From positions 1 to 9,977 of the forward strand of contig JAHJRK010000014.1 of the NCBI GenBank assembly GCA_018830925.1: a DNA stretch of 9,977 nucleotides. The letters are read 5' to 3'. Origin of the DNA: Pseudomonadota bacterium (GTDB lineage Bacteria > Desulfobacterota > Desulfobacteria > Desulfobacterales > RPRI01). This document shows positions 1 through 6,778 of the stretch, one piece after another. The stretch's first letter is position 1. Every line of letters begins with the position of its first letter. The position numbers were made by a program, and so were the translations under genes. The notes beneath the pieces are model-generated. The model did not search any database and was not told where the DNA came from. It worked only from the letters and a program-made list of their open reading frames with translations.

Positions 1-2
1 GT

Positions 3-515
3 AAACTGACTCTTTCTCTTAAAACAAATTATTCAAGATTTCATAATTATTATAAAAACAATTTGTATACTTTGTTAAACAGGCTTAAAAGTCCAAAGAA
101 AAAAATTCAGGATCTGATGATTAAAAACGACGATCTATCCCGGAGAATCGCAAGAGCACAAACTAATATATTAAATCAGCTTAGAGAGCGAACTGAATGG
201 AAGAATGATAAAATATTATTCAATAATCCAATTAATTATATAATAAAACATAAAGAACATATTAAATATATTCTTTCTAATATGCTAATAACAATAAATA
301 TAATTATTAATAACCAGAGACATGCATTGAAAGAATTTTCAGTAAAATTAAATGCATTAAATCCGAACGCTATACTTCAGCGAGGCTATAGCATCACCAG
401 AACTATTCCAGATAAAAATGTTGTAATTGATTCGAATAATGTAAATATCGGCCAAAATGTAGAAGTAATGGTTGCGAAAGGTTCTTTAATATGCAGTGTT
501 GAAAGGAAAATATGA
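3..515 (+). CDS. xseA: Exonuclease VII large subunit, C-terminal part (5' end outside window)
   Basis: This is the last 170 residues of the exonuclease VII large subunit, which with XseB degrades single-stranded DNA to oligonucleotides. The frame is open to the left edge, so the TTG at 63 is an internal Leu codon and not a start. Full-length family members are about 400-460 residues, so well over half is missing. Residues decoded from about 100-380 are Lys/Asn/Ile-rich and helical, as expected for the long coiled-coil region that binds XseB. Next come the family hallmarks: LNPNAILQRGYSI (about 355-395) and a small terminal beta domain with a GQNVEVMVAKG-like turn. The catalytic core is not visible here. 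GC falls to roughly 20% over 181-360, far below the downstream genes. It is followed 3 bases later by xseB, the usual partner. The family call is secure from the C-terminal signature and the neighbour. Confidence 0.9.
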   Translation, partial: KLTLSLKTNYSRFHNYYKNNLYTLLNRLKSPKKKIQDLMIKNDDLSRRIARAQTNILNQLRERTEWKNDKILFNNPINYIIKHKEHIKYILSNMLITINIIINNQRHALKEFSVKLNALNPNAILQRGYSITRTIPDKNVVIDSNNVNIGQNVEVMVAKGSLICSVERKI

Positions 516-518
516 GAT

Positions 519-755
519 ATGGCAAAAGTAACATTTGAGGCTGCAATGAAACAACTTGAACAAATTGTTCAGGAACTTGAATCAGGGAACCTTTCCCTTG
601 AAGATTCTATAAAAAAATTTGAGGAAGGAATAAAACTTTCCAAATTTTGTTCTGCAAAGCTTGATGAGACTGAAAAAAAGATAACTCTCCTTTTGAAAGA
701 TCAGGATGGAAATGTAATTGAAAAACCGTTTGTTCCCGAGAGAGTAATAGAATGA
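519..755 (+). CDS. xseB: Exonuclease VII small subunit
   Basis: This 78-residue protein is the small subunit of exonuclease VII. Several copies decorate each XseA chain and are needed for activity. The sequence has the whole XseB pattern: FEAAMKQLEQIVQELESGNL near residues 6-25, SLEDSIKKFEEGIKL next, then a second helix ending in KLDETEKKI. Together these form a two-helix hairpin followed by a short tail. The length matches the family (about 60-85 residues). The ATG at 519 lies 3 bases after the xseA stop with a purine-rich GAAAGG (501-506) upstream. Its TGA overlaps the ispA ATG in an ATGA arrangement, so translation of xseB and ispA is probably coupled. Nothing is odd in it apart from a higher GC content than the xseA tail just before it. 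Confidence 0.97.
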   Translation: MAKVTFEAAMKQLEQIVQELESGNLSLEDSIKKFEEGIKLSKFCSAKLDETEKKITLLLKDQDGNVIEKPFVPERVIE

Positions 756-1669
756 ATTTAAAAAATTCCAACCATGATCTTTCAGGTTTTGATTTATACT
801 CATACATCTCAAATAAAAATATCCTGATAAATGATGCATTAAACAAAATCATTAATTCTTCACGGGATTCAAGCCTATTAACAAGAGCAATGAGTTATTC
901 ACTCTTGTCGGGAGGAAAAAGAATAAGACCTGTTCTTTGTATTGCAGCTTCAGAAGCTGTCGGCGGTACTGAATTTGATGTATTACCTGCAGCCTGTGCA
1001 CTGGAGATGATACACACTTATTCATTAATTCATGACGACCTTCCTGCCATGGATAATGATACTCTTCGAAGGGGAAAGCCAACATGCCATGTAACTTTTA
1101 ACGAAGCTGCGGCGATACTTGCCGGCGATGCCCTTCTTACCCTTGCGTTTCAAATCCTTTCTTCGATTCAAACGAACAATAATGCTGCAAAATGGTTAAA
1201 GGTTATACATTTAGTTTCCCTTGCTGCCGGTTACAGAGGAATGATCGAAGGGCAGATGCGGGATATAGCTTCTGAAAACAGCAATATTTCATTGAAAGAA
1301 TTAGAGGATATCCATTCATTGAAAACCGGAGCGCTTATTGAAGCATCGGTTGAATCAGGGGCAATATTAGGGAACGGAAAATTGGAACAAATAGAGCATC
1401 TTAAAATTTATGCAAAAAATATTGGTTTAGCTTTCCAGATAACCGATGATCTTCTTAATGTTAAAGGTGATCCCGCAATAACAGGAAAAGCCGTAGGAAG
1501 TGATAAAACAAGAAATAAAAAAACCTACCCTGCCCTGCTTGGAATTACCGGATCGGAAAATCATGCAAAAAAGCTTATAACGGATGCCTTGCATACGCTC
1601 GAAACATTTGATAATAAATCTAATCCGCTCCGGGCAATTGCATTATATATTATTGAGAGAGAACGATGA
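752..1669 (+). CDS. ispA: (2E,6E)-farnesyl diphosphate synthase
   Basis: This is a 305-residue trans-prenyltransferase that condenses isopentenyl diphosphate with dimethylallyl and then geranyl diphosphate to give farnesyl diphosphate, the precursor of quinone tails and undecaprenyl lipid. GGKRIRP (54-60) is the substrate-binding motif. The first aspartate-rich motif is DDLPAMD (95-101), followed by LRRGKPTCH. The aromatic residue five positions before it (Tyr90) is the usual chain-length stop for C15 products. KTGALI is at 191-196. The second aspartate-rich motif reads DDLLN (232-236), so its last Asp is Asn. Length is close to the roughly 300 of E. coli IspA. The ATG overlaps the xseB stop, and GAGAGAG (738-744) is a weak ribosome site. 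dxs, the first enzyme of the pathway that supplies its substrates, follows. Geranylgeranyl synthase is an alternative product assignment, but Tyr90 argues against it. Confidence 0.93.
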   Translation: MNLKNSNHDLSGFDLYSYISNKNILINDALNKIINSSRDSSLLTRAMSYSLLSGGKRIRPVLCIAASEAVGGTEFDVLPAACALEMIHTYSLIHDDLPAMDNDTLRRGKPTCHVTFNEAAAILAGDALLTLAFQILSSIQTNNNAAKWLKVIHLVSLAAGYRGMIEGQMRDIASENSNISLKELEDIHSLKTGALIEASVESGAILGNGKLEQIEHLKIYAKNIGLAFQITDDLLNVKGDPAITGKAVGSDKTRNKKTYPALLGITGSENHAKKLITDALHTLETFDNKSNPLRAIALYIIERER

Positions 1670-1670
1670 C

Positions 1671-1734
1671 CCGAAAAAACAGCGAGCGCATTTCCGCCGA
1701 AGGTCCGCCGTGGCTGGAGCTTCAATATAAAGGA
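1671..1734 (+). repeat. Short copy of an intergenic repeat, ispA-dxs gap
   Basis: Nearly the whole ispA-dxs gap is a shortened relative of the sequence at 4456-4576. Left blocks match: CCGAAA, three extra A, CAGCGAGCGCATTTCCGC (1671-1697) against CCGAAACAGCAAGCGCATCCCCGC (4456-4479). Right blocks match: GGCTGGAGCTTCAATATAAAGGA (1712-1734) against GGCTGGGAGCTTCAATAAAAGGA (4554-4576). The middle is only about 15 bases here against about 75 in the other copy, so this looks internally deleted. Both copies have the same orientation as the gene that follows. The AAAGGA at its right end is the only good Shine-Dalgarno for dxs, so the repeat appears to supply the ribosome site. Whether it is a palindromic REP/MITE-like family with more copies in the genome cannot be seen here. 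Confidence 0.6.
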
Positions 1735-1750
1735 CAATTTATAGTTGAGC
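1719..1750 (+). promoter_or_regulatory. Hairpin holding the dxs ribosome site and TTG start
   Basis: The arm GCTTCAATATAAA (1719-1731) is nearly complementary to TTTATAGTTGAGC (1738-1750). The stem has six A-T pairs next to the loop, one bulged G, four further pairs and a closing GC after a second irregularity. The six-base loop is GGACAA. The dxs Shine-Dalgarno AAGGA (1730-1734) straddles the stem top and loop, and the TTG start (1745-1747) lies in the 3' arm. Such a fold would hide initiation signals and, being AT-rich, would melt easily. Regulation by it (temperature, coupling to ispA translation) is inference only. Confidence 0.4.
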
Positions 1751-3628
1751 ATACTTAGCAATATTAACTCACCCGACGATTTAAAGAGTCTTTCCCGTTC
1801 GGATCTTCCAGAACTCGCTTCCGAGATACGCAAACTGATTGTAGATGTAGTATCAAAAAACGGCGGTCATCTTGCATCGAGTCTTGGCGCTGTAGAACTG
1901 GCCATAGCAATTCATTATGTTTTTGATGCTCCTGTTGACAAGATTATCTGGGATGTCGGGCATCAGGCTTACGCGCACAAGATTATTACCGGCAGGCGTG
2001 AAAAATTTCATACGCTCAGAAAGCATGAGGGTATTTGCGGATTTACCAGAATATGTGAAAGTCAATACGATGCATTCTCAACAGGCCACAGCAGCACCTC
2101 AATTTCTGCAGGGCTTGGAATTGCATGTGCGAAACACCTGAAAAATGAAACCGCAAAGGTTATAGCCGTAATCGGAGACGGTTCAATGACGGCAGGTCTT
2201 GCCTATGAAGGCCTGAACCAGGCGGGATATCTTCATAAGGACAAGGATATTATTGTTATATTGAATGATAATGACATGTCTATCGCACAAAATGTAGGCG
2301 CCCTCTCCTCTTTTTTAAGCAGGACACTTTCAAAAAAATATCTCCAGGATCTCAGGAAAGAGTTCGGGGAATTATTAAAGTCCCTTCCAAGGATAGGTGA
2401 CGATGTATATAAATTCGCCAAACGCTCGGAAGAATCATTCAAAGCATTTGTAACCCCGGGAATGCTTTTTGAGGCTTTTAATTTCGAATATTTCGGTCCG
2501 ATTAACGGGCACAATATGGATCATCTGATAGATATACTCAACAATATAAAGCATATGAAAGAGCCAGCCCTTCTTCATGTAACTACGAAAAAAGGCAAAG
2601 GATATCCCCCCGCTGAAAAAAATCCGATTTATTTTCATGGTGTTGGAAGTTTTGAAATCAAAACCGGAAACAGTAACGGTAAAAAAAACAATATTCCGAC
2701 TTACACCGAAGTCTTCGGGGAAACAATGATAAGACTTGCCCGAGAAGATGAAAAGATAATTGCCGTCACTGCAGCAATGCCGGAAGGTACAGGCCTTGCA
2801 AAATTTCACGAATTGTTCCCTGAACGATTTTTTGATGTAGGAATTGCCGAGCAGCACGGTGTTACATTTGCAGCCGGTTTGGCTACTGAAGGTTTTAAGC
2901 CTGTTGTAGCAATCTATTCGACTTTTCTGCAAAGAGCTTATGACCAGATATTGCATGATGTTTGTATTGAAGCCCTTCCCGTTATTTTTGCCATAGACCG
3001 TGGAGGTATTGTCGGTGAAGACGGAGCCACTCACAACGGATTATTTGACATATCATATTTGAGAAACCTTCCCAACATGGTGCTCATGGCTCCGAAGGAC
3101 GAAAACGAGCTGCGACGTATGCTTTTGACAGCCCTGTCTCATAATGGCCCGATTGCATTCCGGTATCCCAGAGGAACCGCTGTTGGTGTTCCTATAGAAC
3201 AGGATATTAAACCGTTGCCGATAGGAAAAGGAGAAATACTTACAAAAGGCAAGGATATTCTTATTCTTGCCATCGGCCGATCGGTTTGCGATGCGCTAGC
3301 GGCAAATGAAAAGTTAATTTCGGAACACGGAATATATTCTACGGTAGTAAACTGCCGGTTTGTGAAACCTCTTGATGTAGAATTGATTACTTCCCTTGCA
3401 AAAGAAATTCCCCGCATTATTACCGTGGAAGAGAATATCCGCCAGGGAGGATTCGGAAGCGCAATCCTCGAGTGTTTGAATGATGAAGGTATTTCCGGTT
3501 TTAAAATTGAACGTCTTGGAATACCCGACCTTTTTGTAGAACACGGCCCGCAGGAACTGCTCAGAACCAAATATAAAATTGATTCAAAGGCCATAGTAGA
3601 TTCGGCTTTAAAATTGATGGTTTCGTAA
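1745..3628 (+). CDS. dxs: 1-deoxy-D-xylulose-5-phosphate synthase
   Basis: Dxs uses thiamine diphosphate to join pyruvate and glyceraldehyde 3-phosphate into 1-deoxyxylulose 5-phosphate with loss of CO2, the entry step of the MEP isoprenoid pathway and a source for thiamine and pyridoxal. The 627-residue length is normal (about 620-640). Visible landmarks are His42 in NGGHLASSLGAVEL, the thiamine diphosphate/Mg site GDGSMTAG (144-151) ending at Asn174 in VILNDNDMS, the catalytic-type Glu369 in DVGIAEQHG, DRGGIVGEDGATHNG (418-432), RYPRG (473-477), and the C-terminal transketolase-like domain from about 500. I take the TTG at 1745 as start because the family N-terminus (SILSNINSPDDLKSL) begins there, AAAGGA lies 10 bases upstream, and there is no in-frame ATG nearby. 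It sits between ispA and tlyA as in many bacteria. Its start region is buried in a predicted hairpin. Confidence 0.97.
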   Translation: MSILSNINSPDDLKSLSRSDLPELASEIRKLIVDVVSKNGGHLASSLGAVELAIAIHYVFDAPVDKIIWDVGHQAYAHKIITGRREKFHTLRKHEGICGFTRICESQYDAFSTGHSSTSISAGLGIACAKHLKNETAKVIAVIGDGSMTAGLAYEGLNQAGYLHKDKDIIVILNDNDMSIAQNVGALSSFLSRTLSKKYLQDLRKEFGELLKSLPRIGDDVYKFAKRSEESFKAFVTPGMLFEAFNFEYFGPINGHNMDHLIDILNNIKHMKEPALLHVTTKKGKGYPPAEKNPIYFHGVGSFEIKTGNSNGKKNNIPTYTEVFGETMIRLAREDEKIIAVTAAMPEGTGLAKFHELFPERFFDVGIAEQHGVTFAAGLATEGFKPVVAIYSTFLQRAYDQILHDVCIEALPVIFAIDRGGIVGEDGATHNGLFDISYLRNLPNMVLMAPKDENELRRMLLTALSHNGPIAFRYPRGTAVGVPIEQDIKPLPIGKGEILTKGKDILILAIGRSVCDALAANEKLISEHGIYSTVVNCRFVKPLDVELITSLAKEIPRIITVEENIRQGGFGSAILECLNDEGISGFKIERLGIPDLFVEHGPQELLRTKYKIDSKAIVDSALKLMVS

Positions 3629-3668
3629 AATGCCTAAACAATTCTCCTCATTTCAGATATAAACATAT

Positions 3669-4433
3669 ATGCCTGAAAATAAGAAACGACTTGATATTAT
3701 TATATATGATCAGGGACTGGCTCAAAGCCGGGAGAGGGCAAAAAGTCTTATCATGGCCGGAAAAGTCCTCGTAAATAACAGGATTCAGGATAAGCCGGGA
3801 TTTTTAGTCGCAAAAGAGGATTCCCTTGCTCTTAAAGAAACAGATATTCCTTTTGTAAGCAGGGGCGGAACAAAACTTGAAGCGGCATTAACGGCTTTCG
3901 GCATCAATGTCAATGGACGGATATGCCTTGATGTCGGAGCATCAACAGGCGGATTTACTGATTGCCTGCTGAAACATGGTGCTATAAAGGTTTTTGCAGT
4001 CGATGTCGGATATGGGCAACTGGCCTGGACATTAAGACAAGACCCCAGAGTAGTTCCTGTTGAACGAACCAACATAAGATACATGTCATCCGAAGTGATT
4101 ACCTCGCCTGTTGATTTTGTTACAATCGATGTTTCGTTCATATCCTTAAAAATAGTTGTTCCGGCCATTATGAAGTTCATGAAAAATAGTTCGGGTATTA
4201 TAGCTCTTATTAAACCACAGTTTGAAGTTGGAAAAGGCAGGGTCGGAAAAGGAGGTGTGGTAAAAGACACCTTATTGCACAAAGAAGTCATTAAGAATCT
4301 GACGGACTGCTTTTCCGAAGCCGGATTAGAAATCGCAGGTGTTATCGACTCTCCCATATTTGGCCCTAAAGGGAATAAGGAGTTTTTAATTTACATGAAA
4401 TTCCCTGGTGTAAAGGATTCTGGGATTGAATGA
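3669..4433 (+). CDS. tlyA: TlyA family rRNA (cytidine-2'-O)-methyltransferase
   Basis: This 254-residue protein joins an S4 RNA-binding domain (about 6-62, RLDIIIYDQGLAQSRERAKSLIMAGKVLVN) to an FtsJ/RrmJ-type SAM methyltransferase domain (about 63-245). The SAM loop is LDVGASTGGFTDCLL (87-101). A K-D-K-E set expected for this 2'-O-methyltransferase fold is present: Lys69 in RGGTKLEAA, Asp154 in TIDVSFISL, Lys182 in LIKPQFEVGKGRVGKGG, and Glu238 near the end. Mycobacterial TlyA methylates 16S and 23S rRNA cytidines, and older annotations call the family hemolysin A. Target specificity here is not shown by the sequence. The gene is 40 bases after dxs and has no recognisable Shine-Dalgarno. The first ATG is needed to keep the S4 domain whole. 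It is probably last in the operon, since a 238-base gap follows. Confidence 0.93.
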   Translation: MPENKKRLDIIIYDQGLAQSRERAKSLIMAGKVLVNNRIQDKPGFLVAKEDSLALKETDIPFVSRGGTKLEAALTAFGINVNGRICLDVGASTGGFTDCLLKHGAIKVFAVDVGYGQLAWTLRQDPRVVPVERTNIRYMSSEVITSPVDFVTIDVSFISLKIVVPAIMKFMKNSSGIIALIKPQFEVGKGRVGKGGVVKDTLLHKEVIKNLTDCFSEAGLEIAGVIDSPIFGPKGNKEFLIYMKFPGVKDSGIE

Positions 4434-4455
4434 CTCAAATATTAATAAGCCTGAA

Positions 4456-4576
4456 CCGAAACAGCAAGCGCATCCCCGCTTCGTTCGACTGGGTTAGCGA
4501 GCAAATTACAAACAGAGACTATTCCCTACGGTCGAAGATTCCACGCTTCTTGCGGCTGGGAGCTTCAATAAAAGGA
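4456..4576 (+). repeat. Long copy of the intergenic repeat, tlyA-EF-G gap
   Basis: This is the longer copy of the repeat also found at 1671-1734, lying after tlyA and before the EF-G paralogue. The end blocks match as described for the first copy. The interior (4480-4553) is mostly unique to this copy. Its segment CGAAGATTCC...TTGCGGCTGGG can be lined up with CGAAGGTCCGCCGTGGCTGG of the short copy. Internal symmetry is visible: TTCGAC (4484-4489) with GTCGAA (4531-4536), and imperfectly complementary ends (CAGCAAGCGC against GCGGCTGG), so the RNA or single strand could fold as one long imperfect hairpin. I see no reading frame of substance and no transposase. Similarity to the first copy continues weakly into TTGAGC (4579-4584). 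Of the 238-base gap, 4434-4455 shows nothing, and no convincing terminator for the upstream operon is present. Confidence 0.6.
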
Positions 4577-4584
4577 TTTTGAGC

Positions 4585-4613
4585 TTGATTTTATTTGATC
4601 GAAACTATATATT
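4585..4613 (+). promoter_or_regulatory. Sigma70-like promoter for the EF-G paralogue
   Basis: TTGATT (4585-4590, 4 of 6 to the -35 consensus) is separated by exactly 17 bases from TATATT (4608-4613, 5 of 6 to the -10 consensus). Initiation would fall near 4620 and leave a leader of about 50 bases before the ATG at 4672. The -35 box begins 8 bases after the last strongly matching base of the repeat, so the repeat abuts the promoter. The region is AT-rich, so chance matches are possible. Confidence 0.45.
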
Positions 4614-4648
4614 TCAAAGGTTCGTATTTTCAAGTACCGTCGATCAAA
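4594..4648 (+). promoter_or_regulatory. 9-bp inverted repeat over the EF-G promoter and leader
   Basis: TTTGATCGA (4594-4602) and TCGATCAAA (4640-4648) are perfect inverted copies 37 bases apart. The left half lies in the promoter spacer and the right half in the untranslated leader. Each is followed by ACTATATA (4604-4611 and 4651-4658), giving two loosely repeated units. It could be a pair of operator half-sites or an RNA stem closing just before the Shine-Dalgarno GAGGAG (4661-4666). No regulator is identifiable. Confidence 0.35.
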
Positions 4649-4671
4649 ATACTATATAGAGAGGAGCTTAA

Positions 4672-6750
4672 ATGAGTGAAAGGTTAAACAAACTTAGAAA
4701 CATCGCGCTTGTCGGTCACGGGAGTTCCGGAAAAACATCTCTATCTGAAATCATGTTATTCAAAACCGGCACCATTAAAAGACTCGGGCGTGTTGAGGAC
4801 GGCAATACTGTCATGGATTATGAGCCGGAAGAATTAAAACGGCTCATAAGTATCAGCAGCGGATTCAATCAGTTCAACTGGAAAAAAAATATTATTTCAC
4901 TTATAGATACCCCCGGTGATCAGAATTTCTTTACCGATACCATAAACAGCTTGCAGGCGGCAGACGGAGTTGTTGTTGTAATTGATGCTGTTGACGGCAT
5001 AAAAGTTCAAACCGAACTCGCCTGGGATTATGCCAGGGAATTCGGCCTTCCAGCCGTTATTTTCATTAACAAACTCGACAGGGAGCGTGCGGACTTCATC
5101 CGCACCTTCAAGAATGCGACAAATATTTTTCAACCCAAACCGATCATACTTCAGTTGCCTGTCGGATCTGAATCCGGTTTTAAGGGTATCGTGGATCTCA
5201 TATCCATGAAAGCGCATATCTACGATTCGGATGGTAAAGTAACAACAGGTGAAATTCCGGCGGATATGATGGAATCGGCAAACAAGGAAAGAGAAGCCCT
5301 TATTGAAAACATCGCCGAAGCAGATGATAAGCTGATTGAAAAATACCTCGAAGGTGAAGCCCTTTCAGATGACGAGATCAAGGCAGCTTTGAGAAAAGGC
5401 ACTATATCCGGAACTTTTGTCCCGGTTATATGCGGCTCCGCAATAAAGGACATAGGAATCGATCTTCTTATGGAATTGGTTGTAAATTGCATGCCCTCAC
5501 CTCTTGAAAAGGCGCCCAGAAAAGGAAGGGATCCCAATGACGAAGGAAAAACAATCGAGCGGGCCCCCGATCCGGAAGCTCCGTTTTCCGCCTTCGTGTT
5601 TAAAACAGTCGCGGATCCTTATGCTGGACGTCTTTCAATAATGAAAATCGTGTCCGGATCTCTTGGGGAGAGCGGAAATTTTTACAATGTCAATAAATCT
5701 TCCAGGGAGCGATATAACCAGCTTCTCGCGATCGCCGGCAAGGAACAGAAACCCATAACCGAAGCCGGTCCGGGCGAGATTGTAGCCGTTGCCAAACTGA
5801 AAGAGACCGCAACAGGTGATACGCTGTGCGATGAAAGCAGCAAGATATTATTTGAATGCGCGAAACCTCTTCCGACACTCATATCTTTCGCGGTTGGATC
5901 AAAAGTCAAAGGAGAGGAAGACAAGATATTTATCTCTCTGTCGAAACTTTTGGAAGAAGACAGCGCTTTAAAACTTGAACGTAATGCCGAAACAAAAGAA
6001 ATCCTTCTGTCGGGAAGGGGCCAGGTTCACATCGAGGTCATAGTCGAAAAAGTAAAACGAAAATTCAATGTAGATGCACAGCTCAATACTCCAAAAGTTC
6101 CCTATAAGGAAACAATCAAGAAAAAGGTGAGAGTTCAGGGAAGACATAAAAAACAGTCAGGCGGCCACGGTCAATTCGGAGACTGCTGGATACAGATGGA
6201 GCCTTTGCCGAGAGGAAAAGGATTTGAATTTGTCGATGCTATTGTGGGAGGTTCAATTCCCAGGCAATATATTCCTGCTGTTGAAAAAGGTATTGTAGAA
6301 TCTTGTCAGAAAGGTGTCCTCGCAGGATTTCCATGCATCGATTTCAGGGTAACTCTCGATGACGGATCTTTTCACGCTGTCGATTCGTCTGAAATGGCCT
6401 TCAAGATTGCAGGATCAATTGCGTTTAAAAAAGCAGTCCAGGAGGCAAAGCCTGTTCTTCTTGAACCGGTAATGAAAGTTACTATTACAACACCCGATGA
6501 ATACATGGGCGATATAATGGGGAATTTAAACAGCCGGAGAGGCAGGGTTCTAGGCATGGATACAGCAGGCAAAAATCAGGTAATTATTGCTAATGTTCCG
6601 ATGTCAGAGTTTCTGACCTATGAACCTGATTTAAGATCTATGACCGGTGGACGCGGCATTTACACCATGGAATTTTCACATTACGATGAAGTACCGGCTC
6701 AGCTTGCTGAAAAGATTATTGATGCGGCAAACAAAGAAAAAGAACAATGA
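4672..6750 (+). CDS. EF-G paralogue (EF-G2 / FusA2-like translation GTPase)
   Basis: This 692-residue protein has the complete EF-G layout: GTPase domain with G' insert (about 1-280), domain II (about 300-390), III (about 395-470), IV (about 475-600) and V (about 600-685). GTPase motifs are GHGSSGKTS (15-23), RLISI at switch I (57-61), DTPGDQNF (79-86), NKLD (133-136) and GSA (255-257). Canonical translocase EF-G has AHIDAGKTT, RGITI and DTPGHVDF, so the P-loop is of the second EF-G type and the catalytic-type His of switch II is Asp83. Domain IV keeps SGGHGQFGD (496-504) and the tip sequence FHAVDSSEMAFK with His568, suggesting it still enters the ribosome. No rpsL, rpsG or tuf is adjacent, unlike the usual fusA locus. 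It has its own promoter and a strong GAGGAG five bases before ATG. The role of such paralogues is not settled, so I leave the symbol empty. Confidence 0.9.
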   Translation: MSERLNKLRNIALVGHGSSGKTSLSEIMLFKTGTIKRLGRVEDGNTVMDYEPEELKRLISISSGFNQFNWKKNIISLIDTPGDQNFFTDTINSLQAADGVVVVIDAVDGIKVQTELAWDYAREFGLPAVIFINKLDRERADFIRTFKNATNIFQPKPIILQLPVGSESGFKGIVDLISMKAHIYDSDGKVTTGEIPADMMESANKEREALIENIAEADDKLIEKYLEGEALSDDEIKAALRKGTISGTFVPVICGSAIKDIGIDLLMELVVNCMPSPLEKAPRKGRDPNDEGKTIERAPDPEAPFSAFVFKTVADPYAGRLSIMKIVSGSLGESGNFYNVNKSSRERYNQLLAIAGKEQKPITEAGPGEIVAVAKLKETATGDTLCDESSKILFECAKPLPTLISFAVGSKVKGEEDKIFISLSKLLEEDSALKLERNAETKEILLSGRGQVHIEVIVEKVKRKFNVDAQLNTPKVPYKETIKKKVRVQGRHKKQSGGHGQFGDCWIQMEPLPRGKGFEFVDAIVGGSIPRQYIPAVEKGIVESCQKGVLAGFPCIDFRVTLDDGSFHAVDSSEMAFKIAGSIAFKKAVQEAKPVLLEPVMKVTITTPDEYMGDIMGNLNSRRGRVLGMDTAGKNQVIIANVPMSEFLTYEPDLRSMTGGRGIYTMEFSHYDEVPAQLAEKIIDAANKEKEQ

Positions 6751-6778
6751 CACAGCGTTAGATCTGAAGATATGCAAA

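Noticed and set aside
63..65. TTG at 63 as start of a 150-residue gene
   Set aside because: The frame continues without a stop to the left edge and the protein is the C-terminal part of XseA, so this TTG is an internal codon.
2435..3034. 199-codon reading frame on the - strand inside dxs
   Set aside because: It lies wholly antisense to a strongly conserved enzyme, shows no family pattern and is a shadow of dxs codon usage.
3785..4357. 190-codon reading frame on the - strand inside tlyA
   Set aside because: It is antisense to an intact tlyA with all catalytic residues. Its composition follows the opposite strand and it has no recognisable domain.
3669..4433. Hemolysin/toxin function for the tlyA product
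   Set aside because: The S4 plus FtsJ-type methyltransferase layout and the K-D-K-E residues support rRNA methylation. The hemolysin name is historical.
4434..4671. Riboswitch or tRNA in the long gap before the EF-G gene
   Set aside because: I found no cloverleaf, conserved riboswitch core or T-loop sequence. The repeat, promoter and inverted repeat account for most of the gap.
4672..6750. Canonical translocase EF-G (fusA of the str operon)
   Set aside because: The P-loop, switch I and switch II differ from canonical EF-G, and rpsL, rpsG and tuf are absent next to it.
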